Shown here: in pieces, positions 9,306 to 17,525 of the stretch | Layout of the letters: every line of letters begins with the position of its first letter | Numbering within the stretch: position 1 is the first letter of the stretch | Source: Desulfobulbaceae bacterium | Lineage (GTDB): Bacteria > Desulfobacterota > Desulfobulbia > Desulfobulbales > Desulfocapsaceae | Direction: 5' to 3' | Length of the DNA stretch: 64,000 nucleotides | Assembly (NCBI GenBank): GCA_011390165.1 | Contig: JAABSV010000001.1 | Span: forward strand, 35,890-99,889 | Program-made: the position numbers and the translations under genes | The notes under the pieces: model-generated | Database searches by the model: none | What the model saw: only the letters and a program-made list of their open reading frames with translations | What the model was told of the DNA's origin: nothing

Positions 9306-10324
9306 TTTTTCCGTAACCATGCCACCGTCCGGCGCAACCCCTCTTCGGTGGTAACCCGGGGCCGGTAGCCGAGATCCCTCCTTGCTCGTTCAATGGAAAA
9401 ATAATGCGATTTGGCCAGTTGTTCGGCGACAAAGCGGGTCATCCTCGGCTCTCCCGACAGGCGCAGCAGCCGGTACAGCCCTTCCAAAAACCACCCCAGC
9501 CGATAGGCGGCGAGGTAGGAAATTGACCCGTTTACCGGCGGAATACCCATCCGCAGGAAGAGCTCATTGATCCATTGCCAGAGGTTGACCGCTTCGCCCT
9601 GACTGATAAAGTAGGCCCGGCCGGCGGCGCTGCCACCGGCGGCAAGATTTTCGGCGGCAAGAAGGTGGGCTTCGGCGACATTATCAATATAAGAGATGTC
9701 CACCAGATTACCGCCATCGCCAACCCGTTTCAATCTCCCCGCCCGGCCGGCGGCCAGCAGCCTGGGGAAGAGGTGCGGATCACCTGGTCCCCAGACCAGA
9801 TGAGGGCGGAGGGCACAGCAGCGAAGGTTTCGCGTGCTGGCAGCCAGCACCAGTTTTTCCGCCAGCACCTTGCTCCGGGCATAGTGACAGAGAAAACGGC
9901 TCGGGTAGGGCAGCCCCTCATCACCGGCGCGGATATCGCTGCCGGCAAAGACCACCGAGGGGGTTGAGGTGTGCACCAGAATCGGCACCCCCGCCCGTCG
10001 GCAGCCATCGACAACATTGCTGGTACCGAGAACATTGGTATGCTGGAACTCCCGCCACGACCCCCAAATTCCGGCCAGGGCAGCGACATGAAAAACCGCA
10101 TCCACCCCAGCCATTGCCGCCACCACCGCCTCCTGGTCACCCAGATCTCCCTGGCGGCAGTCGCCACCGAGACCCTCGATTTCCGGATAGTGGTGGCGGC
10201 CAAAGACCCTTGTCGTCACGCCCCGTTGCAGGAGAAGCCGGGCAACCGCACCGCCGACAAAACCTCCTCCACCGGTGACCAGGGCCGTGCCGATGGTCAG
10301 CGGGTGATCTTCCGTTCTGCCCAT
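9302..10324 (-). CDS. oleD: OleD-like NAD(P)-dependent 2-alkyl-3-ketoalkanoate reductase
   Basis: A 340-residue extended SDR of the 3-beta-hydroxysteroid dehydrogenase type. The nucleotide loop is TGGGGFVGG (residues 17-25) and the catalytic pair is Y148-x3-K152 (YARSK). OleD reduces the 2-alkyl-3-keto acid made by OleA to a beta-hydroxy acid. The function is inferred mainly from position directly after oleB and oleC, the order seen in ole clusters. The ATG start overlaps the end of oleC by 28 bases. A sterol- or sugar-type substrate would be the alternative if the neighbours were ignored. Confidence 0.82.
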   Translation of the reverse strand: MGRTEDHPLTIGTALVTGGGGFVGGAVARLLLQRGVTTRVFGRHHYPEIEGLGGDCRQGDLGDQEAVVAAMAGVDAVFHVAALAGIWGSWREFQHTNVLGTSNVVDGCRRAGVPILVHTSTPSVVFAGSDIRAGDEGLPYPSRFLCHYARSKVLAEKLVLAASTRNLRCCALRPHLVWGPGDPHLFPRLLAAGRAGRLKRVGDGGNLVDISYIDNVAEAHLLAAENLAAGGSAAGRAYFISQGEAVNLWQWINELFLRMGIPPVNGSISYLAAYRLGWFLEGLYRLLRLSGEPRMTRFVAEQLAKSHYFSIERARRDLGYRPRVTTEEGLRRTVAWLRKK

Positions 10325-11922
10325 AGTGCCAGCCGCTCCCGAAAAATTTTGGCGTTGTGGCGGATATCAACAGGAAAGGAGGGGTGGATGAGGAAATGTT
10401 CGATCTCCCGGGTCAGGGGGCTCCGGCCGGCAAGCTGACGCACCTCGGCAAGCAGCCTCTTGTTGTTCACCGCCCTCTTCTTTTCCGCCTCGACAATCAG
10501 CACCGGCACCTTGCTCCCCCCCGGACCACCGCTGATTCCGACCAGAGCGGAACGAAAGACATCGGGGTGTTCGTTGACAATTGCCTCGCAGGGAATAGGC
10601 AACAAAGTGCCGGTGGCGGTCACTACCCGGTGGGCGACCCGGCCGCAGAACCACAACCGCCCTTTCTGGTCGAGGTAGCCGACATCCCCCATCCGGTGCC
10701 AGAAATCCTGCCCGTCTTTGATCTTGGCCAGGGCGGTCGCCTCCGGGTTGTTTTGATACGCCCGGGTAACCACCGGACCACTGACGACAATTTCCCCCCG
10801 TTCACCGGTGGCAAGAAGCTGCGCCTCAGCCAGTTCGGCAATGGGGCGATCGGTGATGGCGATAATCGCTATCCTGATCCCGGGCAACGGCCGCCCGACG
10901 CAGGTTCCTGCCCCTTCCCGGCTCAGTCGCCAGGTCTCGGCAAGGACCTCGCGGCTCTCGATGGAGACGATCGGCAGGCTTTCCGTGGCCCCGTAGGGGG
11001 TAAACACCTCCGCCCGTTCCGGGAGGATTGATCGGACCCGCTGTAGCAGTTCATAGGGGACCGGGGCACCAGCCATAAGAACCTTGTCCACCGACTGCAG
11101 AGTAATTCCGGCAGAAAGACAGTAGCGGCTGACCACATTCCAGATTGCCGGTGAACCGAAGCTGTAACTGACCCGATGGCGGCGGATGGAGTCGACGAAG
11201 GTAACCGGGTCGACTGCTGCCGGCCGGCTCGGGTCCATATCCGGAATGACTGAACAGGCCCCGGCAGCAACCGAGAAGAGGGCAAAAAGAGGAAAGGCCG
11301 GCTGGTCGATCTCCTCCGGACCGATCCGAAAATACTCCTTGACCGACCGCAGTTGGGCAGCAAAAATCCGCTGTTCGTAGCGAACCCCTTTCGGCGGGCC
11401 GGTGGAACCAGTGGTAAAGATGATCGCCGCCAGATCTTCCGGGTCGGCGGCGTAGGCCTGGCCAGGCCCTGGGTCACCAGGGAGCCTGGCGCCGATGTCA
11501 CCGCCGAACAGGCCACAGCCGCCACCACAGCAGAAAAACTGCCGGACAGTGCGAAAGTGGCGGCGAAATATCTTCGCAAAGAGCACTGCCGCCGGTATGC
11601 CGATCAGGTAGAGCGGTTCGACCCTGGCCACACAGCGGAGCAGGTTGCGGTAGCCCATCCCCGGGTCGATCAACACCACCGGCGCACCGATTCTGAACAG
11701 CGCCAGGCTCAGACAGATAAAGTTGATCGACGGCTTCACCATCAGCATGACGATCTCACCGGGCTGCACTCCGGCGGCGGTGAGCAGGGCGGCAAAGCCC
11801 TCCGCCCGCCGCTGCAGATCGGCAAAACTGATACTCCGGCCGCTCCGTTCCTCGATCAGTGCCGTCCGTTCCCCCTCTTGCCGGGCAACTGTGGCGAAGG
11901 TCTCGGCAATATTAGCGGTCAT
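10297..11922 (-). CDS. oleC: OleC-like beta-lactone synthetase (ANL superfamily)
   Basis: A 541-residue AMP-forming enzyme. The ANL P-loop is TTGSTGPPKG at residues 170-179. Further motifs are YGATE, GERGEIVVSG and WHRMGDVGYLDQKGRLWFCGR. OleC adenylates the beta-hydroxy acid from OleD and closes it to a beta-lactone. The chosen ATG at 11922 forms an ATGA overlap with the oleB stop. An upstream start would add 46 residues that lie inside oleB. Many ANL proteins look alike, so the specific OleC call depends on the oleB and oleD neighbours. Confidence 0.85.
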   Translation of the reverse strand: MTANIAETFATVARQEGERTALIEERSGRSISFADLQRRAEGFAALLTAAGVQPGEIVMLMVKPSINFICLSLALFRIGAPVVLIDPGMGYRNLLRCVARVEPLYLIGIPAAVLFAKIFRRHFRTVRQFFCCGGGCGLFGGDIGARLPGDPGPGQAYAADPEDLAAIIFTTGSTGPPKGVRYEQRIFAAQLRSVKEYFRIGPEEIDQPAFPLFALFSVAAGACSVIPDMDPSRPAAVDPVTFVDSIRRHRVSYSFGSPAIWNVVSRYCLSAGITLQSVDKVLMAGAPVPYELLQRVRSILPERAEVFTPYGATESLPIVSIESREVLAETWRLSREGAGTCVGRPLPGIRIAIIAITDRPIAELAEAQLLATGERGEIVVSGPVVTRAYQNNPEATALAKIKDGQDFWHRMGDVGYLDQKGRLWFCGRVAHRVVTATGTLLPIPCEAIVNEHPDVFRSALVGISGGPGGSKVPVLIVEAEKKRAVNNKRLLAEVRQLAGRSPLTREIEHFLIHPSFPVDIRHNAKIFRERLALWAERKITR

Positions 11923-12797
11923 TTCTCCCCCTCCCCAGCGATGGCACTGCTGAAAAAGTCGCTGACCAGGGGCAGGATACGCTCGATCTCGTCTTCCAGA
12001 ACATAATGTCCGGCATTGGGGAAAAAGTGGCCGACAGCTTCTGGAAAACGTTCCAGCCACTGACGATAAAAGCTTCTGGTAAAACAGAAATCCTTTCCTC
12101 CCCAGAGCAACAGCATCGGCACCCCGACCGCCCGCAGGCCGGCCAGCCCCTCCTCCACCGCCAGCAGGGTCGGATAACTGGGGTGGTCGACAGTGAGAGG
12201 GATATCCTGGACAAAGCGGTGGATCGCCACCCGATTTCGCCAGCTGTTATAGGGGGCAAGGTAGGCCTCGGCCACCGCCCTGGGCAGCCGCCGCCGAACC
12301 GCCATGTAACGGGCCGGGCCGGCAAAACCGTTCAGTCCTCGAACCAGCAGTCCACCCAGCAGGGGGAGACGGCAGAGGCTGATCCGCCAGGGAATTTCCG
12401 TCGACCGGAAGGCGGCACTGTTCAGGATGACAATTTTTCCAAGATCGGCCGGTCGGCGGACAGCGCAACCGAAACCGATGGCCCCGCCCCAGTCGTGCAC
12501 CACCATGGAGAACCGTTGCAGACGGAGATGGGCTAGAAGGGCCTCAAGGTTGGCAATATGGCCGGCCAGAGTGTAGCCGAACTCCTGCGGTTTGGCCGAC
12601 AGCCCGCAGCCCAGGTGGTCAACGGCGATCACCCGGTGATTGCGGCTGAGGGTGCTGATCAGATGACGAAAATAATAGGACCAAGTGGGATTGCCATGGA
12701 CCATCACCACCGCCGGACCACTCCCCTCGTCCAGGTAATGCAGTTGACCGGCGGGCAACTGCAGATAACGGGAGGTGAAAGGATAATCGGGAAACAC
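11919..12797 (-). CDS. oleB: OleB-like alpha/beta-hydrolase, beta-lactone decarboxylase
   Basis: A 292-residue hydrolase of the haloalkane-dehalogenase branch. The oxyanion motif is HGNPTWSY, the nucleophile is aspartate D102 in VVHDWGG, and the base is H264 in NAGHYVLED. OleB has this Asp-nucleophile form and converts beta-lactones to cis-olefins. The alternative, a haloalkane dehalogenase, is less likely because oleC and oleD follow at once. It is the first ole gene here, and no thiolase-like oleA lies upstream. The gap to the malic enzyme gene is 81 bases. Confidence 0.85.
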   Translation of the reverse strand: MFPDYPFTSRYLQLPAGQLHYLDEGSGPAVVMVHGNPTWSYYFRHLISTLSRNHRVIAVDHLGCGLSAKPQEFGYTLAGHIANLEALLAHLRLQRFSMVVHDWGGAIGFGCAVRRPADLGKIVILNSAAFRSTEIPWRISLCRLPLLGGLLVRGLNGFAGPARYMAVRRRLPRAVAEAYLAPYNSWRNRVAIHRFVQDIPLTVDHPSYPTLLAVEEGLAGLRAVGVPMLLLWGGKDFCFTRSFYRQWLERFPEAVGHFFPNAGHYVLEDEIERILPLVSDFFSSAIAGEGEK

Positions 12798-12878
12798 CGG
12801 GGAAAACCTCAGCAGAGGGAAAACAACGGCTTATAAGACCCCGTCACGGCAGACACCATCAGAGGGGAAAACGACTTT

Positions 12879-14609
12879 CTACATCGGCACCAGCGGCAGA
12901 TATTCCGGGCGCCAACGCATCCGATCGATCAGTCGACGCATCCTCGCCTCCTCGTTGCTGTGGTGAAAATCACTATAGACACAGGGGCGGCTTACCCCGA
13001 GCCGGACAGCGCACATCGCCACCGCCTCGGCAACCTGCCGGCCGACATTGCGCATCTCGGCAAGGGGCGGCATCAACCGTCCCTTGGCCAACTCCTCCAG
13101 GGGCATCTTGCCACTGATCGCCTCGGCGGCGGCGGCGAAAAATTCCGGCAACACCTCAGTGGCCCCGGAGGCAAGCACACCCAAGGCAACCCCGGGAAAG
13201 ACAAAGGCATTGTTGCACTGGCAGATCGGCTCGTCGAGCATGGCCGGGGTGGTACAGGGGGTACCGGTAGCAATCAACATGCCATCCTGACGCCAGCGAC
13301 GAATATTGCGGCAAAGACTGTCCGGAATCGACATATGTTGGAAAAGTGGCAGGAGCAGTGGCCGCTCGGTGTTTTTGCCGAGTGCCTCCACCGTCTCGCG
13401 GCGGAAAAAAGACTGCTGGCCGGTCGTACCGATGAGGACGGTAATTCCACCACCGGCAATAAGCGCCGCGGTATCACTGCCGTCGAGATCGGCAAGCCAG
13501 GGCAGTTCTTTCGCCTTGCGGGCGAATTTCTGCTTGTAGAGGGGAAGACGGCGGTCAGCGGTAATCAGTCCGGCGGCATCGACCATGAAAATCCGCTGCA
13601 GCGCCTCTTTTTCCGACAGGCCTTCGGTGATCAGGCTGTAGCGGAGCTGTTCGGCAATTCCCACCCCCGCCGCTCCGGCCCCCTGGATAAGAAAGCGTTG
13701 GTCCTGAAGCCGCTCGTTCTTGATCCGCAGGGCCGAGAGGATTGCCGCCAGGGCCACCGCCCCGGTACCCTGGATATCGTCGTTGAACGAAATCAACTCA
13801 TCGACAAAGGCATCACGAATATTGAAGGCATTTTGCTGCGAAAAATCCTCCCACTGGCAGAGTGCGCTGGGAAAGACGGTGCGGAAGGCGCGGACGAATC
13901 GGCCGATGAAGGAGAGATAGGCCTCTCCCTCCAGGCGTCGGTGACGCCAGCCAAGATACTGGCTGTCGGCGAGAAGCTTTTCGTTGTTGGTGCCGACATC
14001 AAGAGAGATGGGCAGACAGTGCCAGGGGGCGATACCGGCCCCTTGGCTGTAGAGCATCAGTTTGCCAAGGCAGACAGCGATGCCGCCCGCCCCCTGGTCG
14101 CCGATTCCCAGGATACCCTGGTTATCGGTGACCACCGCCACCCGGATATCGCGGTGGGCGAAGCGGCGGAGGATATCTTCGGCCCGTTCGATGTTGCCGG
14201 GGTAGAAGTGCAGGCCGTTGGCCTGCCGAAACATCGAGGAGTAGCGCTGAACGGCCTGCCCGACTGTGGGTGTGTAAATAATTTTTATATATCGTTCGAT
14301 ATCGGAATCGATCAGGGCGTGGGCAAGGGTGACATTACGGTCAAAGAGTGAGCGGATAAAGATGAATTTTTCGATATCGTCGACCTTTTCGTCAACCTTC
14401 AGACGAGAACTGGCCACCTGTCCGGCCAGATCACGGACCCCTGGCGGCAAAGTGGCATCCAGGTCGAGTAACCGCCTCTCTTCATGGGTGAAGGCGGTTC
14501 CCTTGTTGATATAGCGGCAGGAACGGGCCGACGAGCCGCTCGCATAGACCACTATCTCCCGGGTATTGCCATATTCATCATACTTGAATCTATACAGGTT
14601 TTGTGACAT
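12879..14609 (-). CDS. NAD(P)-dependent malic enzyme (SfcA/MaeA type)
   Basis: A 576-residue protein of the long malic-enzyme class, which oxidatively decarboxylates malate to pyruvate. Signatures are YTPTVGQAVQRYS (catalytic tyrosine), GIGDQGAGGIAVCLGK, DVGTNNEKLL, FNDDIQGTGAVALAA (metal and nucleotide region) and GAGAAGVGIA. I chose the ATG at 14609 because family members begin shortly before the RRLLDLD segment and a G-rich ribosome binding site precedes it. It lies upstream of oleB on the same strand, so pyruvate and NAD(P)H production may be cotranscribed with the ole genes. It is divergent from the radical SAM gene. Confidence 0.92.
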   Translation of the reverse strand: MSQNLYRFKYDEYGNTREIVVYASGSSARSCRYINKGTAFTHEERRLLDLDATLPPGVRDLAGQVASSRLKVDEKVDDIEKFIFIRSLFDRNVTLAHALIDSDIERYIKIIYTPTVGQAVQRYSSMFRQANGLHFYPGNIERAEDILRRFAHRDIRVAVVTDNQGILGIGDQGAGGIAVCLGKLMLYSQGAGIAPWHCLPISLDVGTNNEKLLADSQYLGWRHRRLEGEAYLSFIGRFVRAFRTVFPSALCQWEDFSQQNAFNIRDAFVDELISFNDDIQGTGAVALAAILSALRIKNERLQDQRFLIQGAGAAGVGIAEQLRYSLITEGLSEKEALQRIFMVDAAGLITADRRLPLYKQKFARKAKELPWLADLDGSDTAALIAGGGITVLIGTTGQQSFFRRETVEALGKNTERPLLLPLFQHMSIPDSLCRNIRRWRQDGMLIATGTPCTTPAMLDEPICQCNNAFVFPGVALGVLASGATEVLPEFFAAAAEAISGKMPLEELAKGRLMPPLAEMRNVGRQVAEAVAMCAVRLGVSRPCVYSDFHHSNEEARMRRLIDRMRWRPEYLPLVPM

Positions 14610-14645
14610 CCCCAGCCCCCCCGAAAGCACTGCGAAAATGGACGA

Positions 14646-14674
14646 TTGACAACAGCCCGGCCATGCCCCATAAT
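14646..14674 (+). promoter_or_regulatory. Sigma-70 promoter for the radical SAM gene
   Basis: TTGACA at 14646-14651 and CATAAT at 14669-14674 are separated by exactly 17 bases. The expected start of transcription is near 14681, only about two bases before the ATG at 14683, which implies a leaderless transcript. Confidence 0.65.
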
Positions 14675-14682
14675 GCCCGGCC

Positions 14683-15723
14683 ATGGAAACATGGCAAGAA
14701 ATCCTGCAGCAGAGCATCACCAGCCTTGATGAACTGGCAAGGCTGACAGAGTGTGATACTACCGCATTGTCCGAGGTTATAGCAAACTTTCCAATGCGGA
14801 TAAATCCATATTTTTTCCGCCTGCTCACCGCCCCTGGAGATCCCCTCTGGCGGCAGGTGGTTCCGGACCGGCGCGAACTCGACCCGGGCCCCTGCCTGGA
14901 GGACCCCTTAGGCGAAGAGGGGCTCAGTCCGGTGCCGAATCTGGTCCATAAATATCCTGATCGGGTCCTATTTCTGGTTGCCTCCAGTTGTGCCGTCTAC
15001 TGTCGTTTCTGCACCCGCAAACGCAAGGTGGGCAGTGACCGGCTGCGGGTCACCGCCGCCACGCTTAATGCCGGGCTCGACTATATCAGAGAACATCCAC
15101 AGATCCGCGAGGTACTCCTCTCCGGCGGTGACCCCTTTCTGCTCGAAGACGAGCAACTCGCCGATATCCTCTCCCGACTGCGGCAGATTCCCTCCCTCGA
15201 GATCATCCGCATCGGCACCCGGGTACCCTCGGCCCTGCCCATGCGGGTTACCCCGTCCCTGGCCTCCCTCCTCAGCCGTTTCCACCCTCTTTACGTCAAC
15301 ACCCATTTCAACCACCCCCGCGAACTGACTGCCGAAGCAGGCCGGGCCTGTGCCCTGCTGGCCGACGCCGGCATACCCCTTGGCTGCCAGACCGTCCTGC
15401 TCAAAGGGATCAACGACGACCCGGTCACCCTACGGCAGCTGTTCTGCGGACTTCTCCGCTTCCGGGTTCGTCCCTATTACCTTTTTCAGGCCGATCTGAC
15501 CAGAGGGACCGACCACTTCCGCACCCCGACCAGCAGCGGTATCGACATCATGCGCAGCCTGTACGGCCATGTATCCGGGATGGCCATACCCACCCTGGCC
15601 CTTGATGCTCCGGGCGGCGGTGGCAAGATCCCCCTCACCCCCAACTATCTCGTTGAAACGGGAGAGGAACTCCGTTTTACAAACTACCTCGGTACAGCAT
15701 GCCGCTACCCCGAAGCCGGCTGA
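14683..15723 (+). CDS. KamA/EpmB-family radical SAM aminomutase
   Basis: A 346-residue radical SAM protein with the 4Fe-4S motif CxxxCxxC (C103, C107, C110, in CAVYCRFCTRKRK). LLSGGDPFLL and a PLP-binding lysine in GGGGKIPL are typical of lysine 2,3-aminomutases. At 346 residues it is closer to EpmB (EF-P lysine modification) than to the longer KamA of lysine fermentation. No epmA or efp gene is nearby, so the substrate is left open. No ribosome binding site precedes the ATG, in keeping with the promoter placed almost on top of it. Confidence 0.85.
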   Translation: METWQEILQQSITSLDELARLTECDTTALSEVIANFPMRINPYFFRLLTAPGDPLWRQVVPDRRELDPGPCLEDPLGEEGLSPVPNLVHKYPDRVLFLVASSCAVYCRFCTRKRKVGSDRLRVTAATLNAGLDYIREHPQIREVLLSGGDPFLLEDEQLADILSRLRQIPSLEIIRIGTRVPSALPMRVTPSLASLLSRFHPLYVNTHFNHPRELTAEAGRACALLADAGIPLGCQTVLLKGINDDPVTLRQLFCGLLRFRVRPYYLFQADLTRGTDHFRTPTSSGIDIMRSLYGHVSGMAIPTLALDAPGGGGKIPLTPNYLVETGEELRFTNYLGTACRYPEAG

Positions 15724-15847
15724 CCCCTTGGCTGCCAAGGCGTTGCCGCCACCAAAAAGATGTAGCGCAACCACTGCCACCAGAATTGGTCGTGCTAAAA
15801 TTCCAGCCAAAATCAACATGGTATGGGGAGATTCTGCCCTTCCGCCC

Positions 15848-15877
15848 TTGCATCGGAATCGGATAAGGCGCTATACT
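15848..15877 (+). promoter_or_regulatory. Probable sigma-70 promoter for the HDOD-GGDEF gene
   Basis: TTGCAT at 15848-15853 and TATACT at 15872-15877 are spaced by 18 bases, about 60 bases upstream of the start codon. It is the best match in the 212-base gap after the radical SAM gene. Confidence 0.45.
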
Positions 15878-15935
15878 TGCTCCAATCCGCTTTACCCTTC
15901 GACCCCCCAGAGCCAACTCCAGCGAGAGACGCCCC

Positions 15936-17489
15936 ATGATGGACAAAGAGCAACTGCTGCAGTCGATTCTCGCCAGCGACGAGTTACCCACCCTGCCGAC
16001 CGTCGCTTCAAAGCTGATATCACTCACCGCCCGTGAGGACGCCACCCTGGCCGATATAAGCGAACTGGTCTCCCGGGACATCTCCCTCTCTGCCCGGATT
16101 CTGAAGGTCTCCAACTCCGCCTTCTACAGTTTTCCCCAACAGATCGGCTCTATCAACCAGGCAGTGAGCATCCTTGGCATGAACGCCGTCCGCAGCCTTG
16201 TCCTCTCCTTCTCCTTCCTTACCATCAAGGGTGGAAAGGCAGGCAGCCGATTCAATTTCGAACAGTTCTGGAAACGGTCACTGGCGGCAGCCGTGGCTGC
16301 CAAGCTGATCCTCGAGAAGGTGAAGGGGGCCGATACCGAGGAAATCTTCATCTCCAGCCTGCTCCAGAACCTCGGTGAACTGATCCTTGCCCGAACCTTC
16401 CCGGCAGAGTACGACCGGGTACTTGAGGCGGTGGAAGAGAACCAGTATGATTCTTTGCGGGCCGAGGAAGAGGTGTTCGGTCTCAACCACTGCCTGGTCG
16501 GGGCGGAGGTTGCCCGCAGCTGGGGCTTCCCCGTGGCTCTGCAACTGCCCATCCAGTTTCACCACCAGCAGGAGAGCTACCAGGGAAAAAACAAGGCGGT
16601 ACAGCAGACCATCAGCGCCGTCTATCTCTCCGATCTGCTCGTCAATATCCTCTTTTCGCAGATGCCCGAGACCTACCACAGGCAGTTCCGCCGTGAGGCC
16701 GGCAAACTGCTCAACCTGGACAACGAGACCATTGAGGAGATCCTGGATCAGGTTCATCTCCGCATCAAGGAGGCCGGGACCTGGTTCAATCTGCCGATGC
16801 AGAAGACCAAATCGGTACAGGAGATTCTCCAGGAGGCCAATATCCGCCTCAGCCTGATCAATCTTGACTACGACCAGATGAACAAACAGCTGGTCCAGGC
16901 CAAGATCCGCCTGGAGAATCTCACCGACGAACTGGAGGAGAAAAACCGTATCCTCGACAATCTGGCCAACCTCGACGGGTTGACCGGAATCTATAACCAC
17001 CGCTACTTCCAGAACGCCCTGGACCAGGAGATCAGCCGGGCCGGCCGGCACGGCGGGACGATTTCCCTGCTGCTGATCGACATCGACCACTTCAAACAGT
17101 TCAACGACAACCACGGCCACCAGGCCGGCGACTTTGTACTGGCCGCCTTTGCCCGGCTGATCAAGGAGAATATCCGCAAGTACGATGTCCTCGCCCGCTA
17201 TGGCGGGGAAGAGTTTGTCATCATCCTCCCGGAAACCTCCTCCGAGGATGCCCTGCCAGTGGCCGAAAAACTGCGCGCCCTCATCGCCGATACCCCCTTT
17301 GCCGACAACCGGCAGGAGTACCGGGTAGCCGCCAGTTTTGGCCTTGCCAGTGCAACCCCGAACATTGAAGATACCTTCAGCAAAAACGGTTTTATCGGCC
17401 AGGCCGACCAGGCACTCTATGACGCCAAGGAGAGGGGTCGGAACCGGGTCTGCAGCTATACTCCCAAAAAGAAGTGGTACTCGTTCTGA
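15936..17489 (+). CDS. HDOD-domain diguanylate cyclase
   Basis: A 517-residue cytoplasmic signalling protein. The N-terminal HDOD domain (about residues 1-285) has LPTLPTVASKL and SNSAFY...IGSINQAVSILG. A coiled coil (about 300-345, INLDYDQMNKQLVQAKIRLENLTDELEE region) leads to a C-terminal GGDEF domain. The active site is GGEEF at 423-427, and an intact inhibitory I-site RKYD lies five residues before it, so it should make cyclic di-GMP and be product-inhibited. No receiver or membrane segment is seen, so the input signal probably acts through HDOD. ATG codons at 15936 and 15939 are both possible starts. Confidence 0.92.
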   Translation: MMDKEQLLQSILASDELPTLPTVASKLISLTAREDATLADISELVSRDISLSARILKVSNSAFYSFPQQIGSINQAVSILGMNAVRSLVLSFSFLTIKGGKAGSRFNFEQFWKRSLAAAVAAKLILEKVKGADTEEIFISSLLQNLGELILARTFPAEYDRVLEAVEENQYDSLRAEEEVFGLNHCLVGAEVARSWGFPVALQLPIQFHHQQESYQGKNKAVQQTISAVYLSDLLVNILFSQMPETYHRQFRREAGKLLNLDNETIEEILDQVHLRIKEAGTWFNLPMQKTKSVQEILQEANIRLSLINLDYDQMNKQLVQAKIRLENLTDELEEKNRILDNLANLDGLTGIYNHRYFQNALDQEISRAGRHGGTISLLLIDIDHFKQFNDNHGHQAGDFVLAAFARLIKENIRKYDVLARYGGEEFVIILPETSSEDALPVAEKLRALIADTPFADNRQEYRVAASFGLASATPNIEDTFSKNGFIGQADQALYDAKERGRNRVCSYTPKKKWYSF

Positions 17490-17518
17490 CCGGAACACGA
17501 AAGGCCCATCCCCGGTCA
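17487..17518. terminator. Hairpin between convergent HDOD-GGDEF and priA genes
   Basis: TGACCGG at 17487-17493 is a perfect inverted repeat of CCGGTCA at 17512-17518. The left arm includes the TGA stop codon of the HDOD-GGDEF gene. There is no U-tract, so it is only terminator-like. Confidence 0.4.
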
Positions 17519-17525
17519 GCGGCTG

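Noticed and set aside
7920-9368. Long plus-strand frame antisense to the M48 protease (482 codons)
   Set aside because: The minus strand carries a full BepA-like protease with signal peptide and HExxH; the plus translation is low in hydrophobic pattern and lacks motifs.
11919-12797. Haloalkane dehalogenase
   Set aside because: The fold and Asp nucleophile fit, but the gene overlaps an OleC-like gene followed by an OleD-like gene, which makes OleB the better call.
12960-14351. Plus-strand frame antisense to malic enzyme (463 codons)
   Set aside because: Malic enzyme motifs on the other strand are complete; the antisense product has no recognisable domain.
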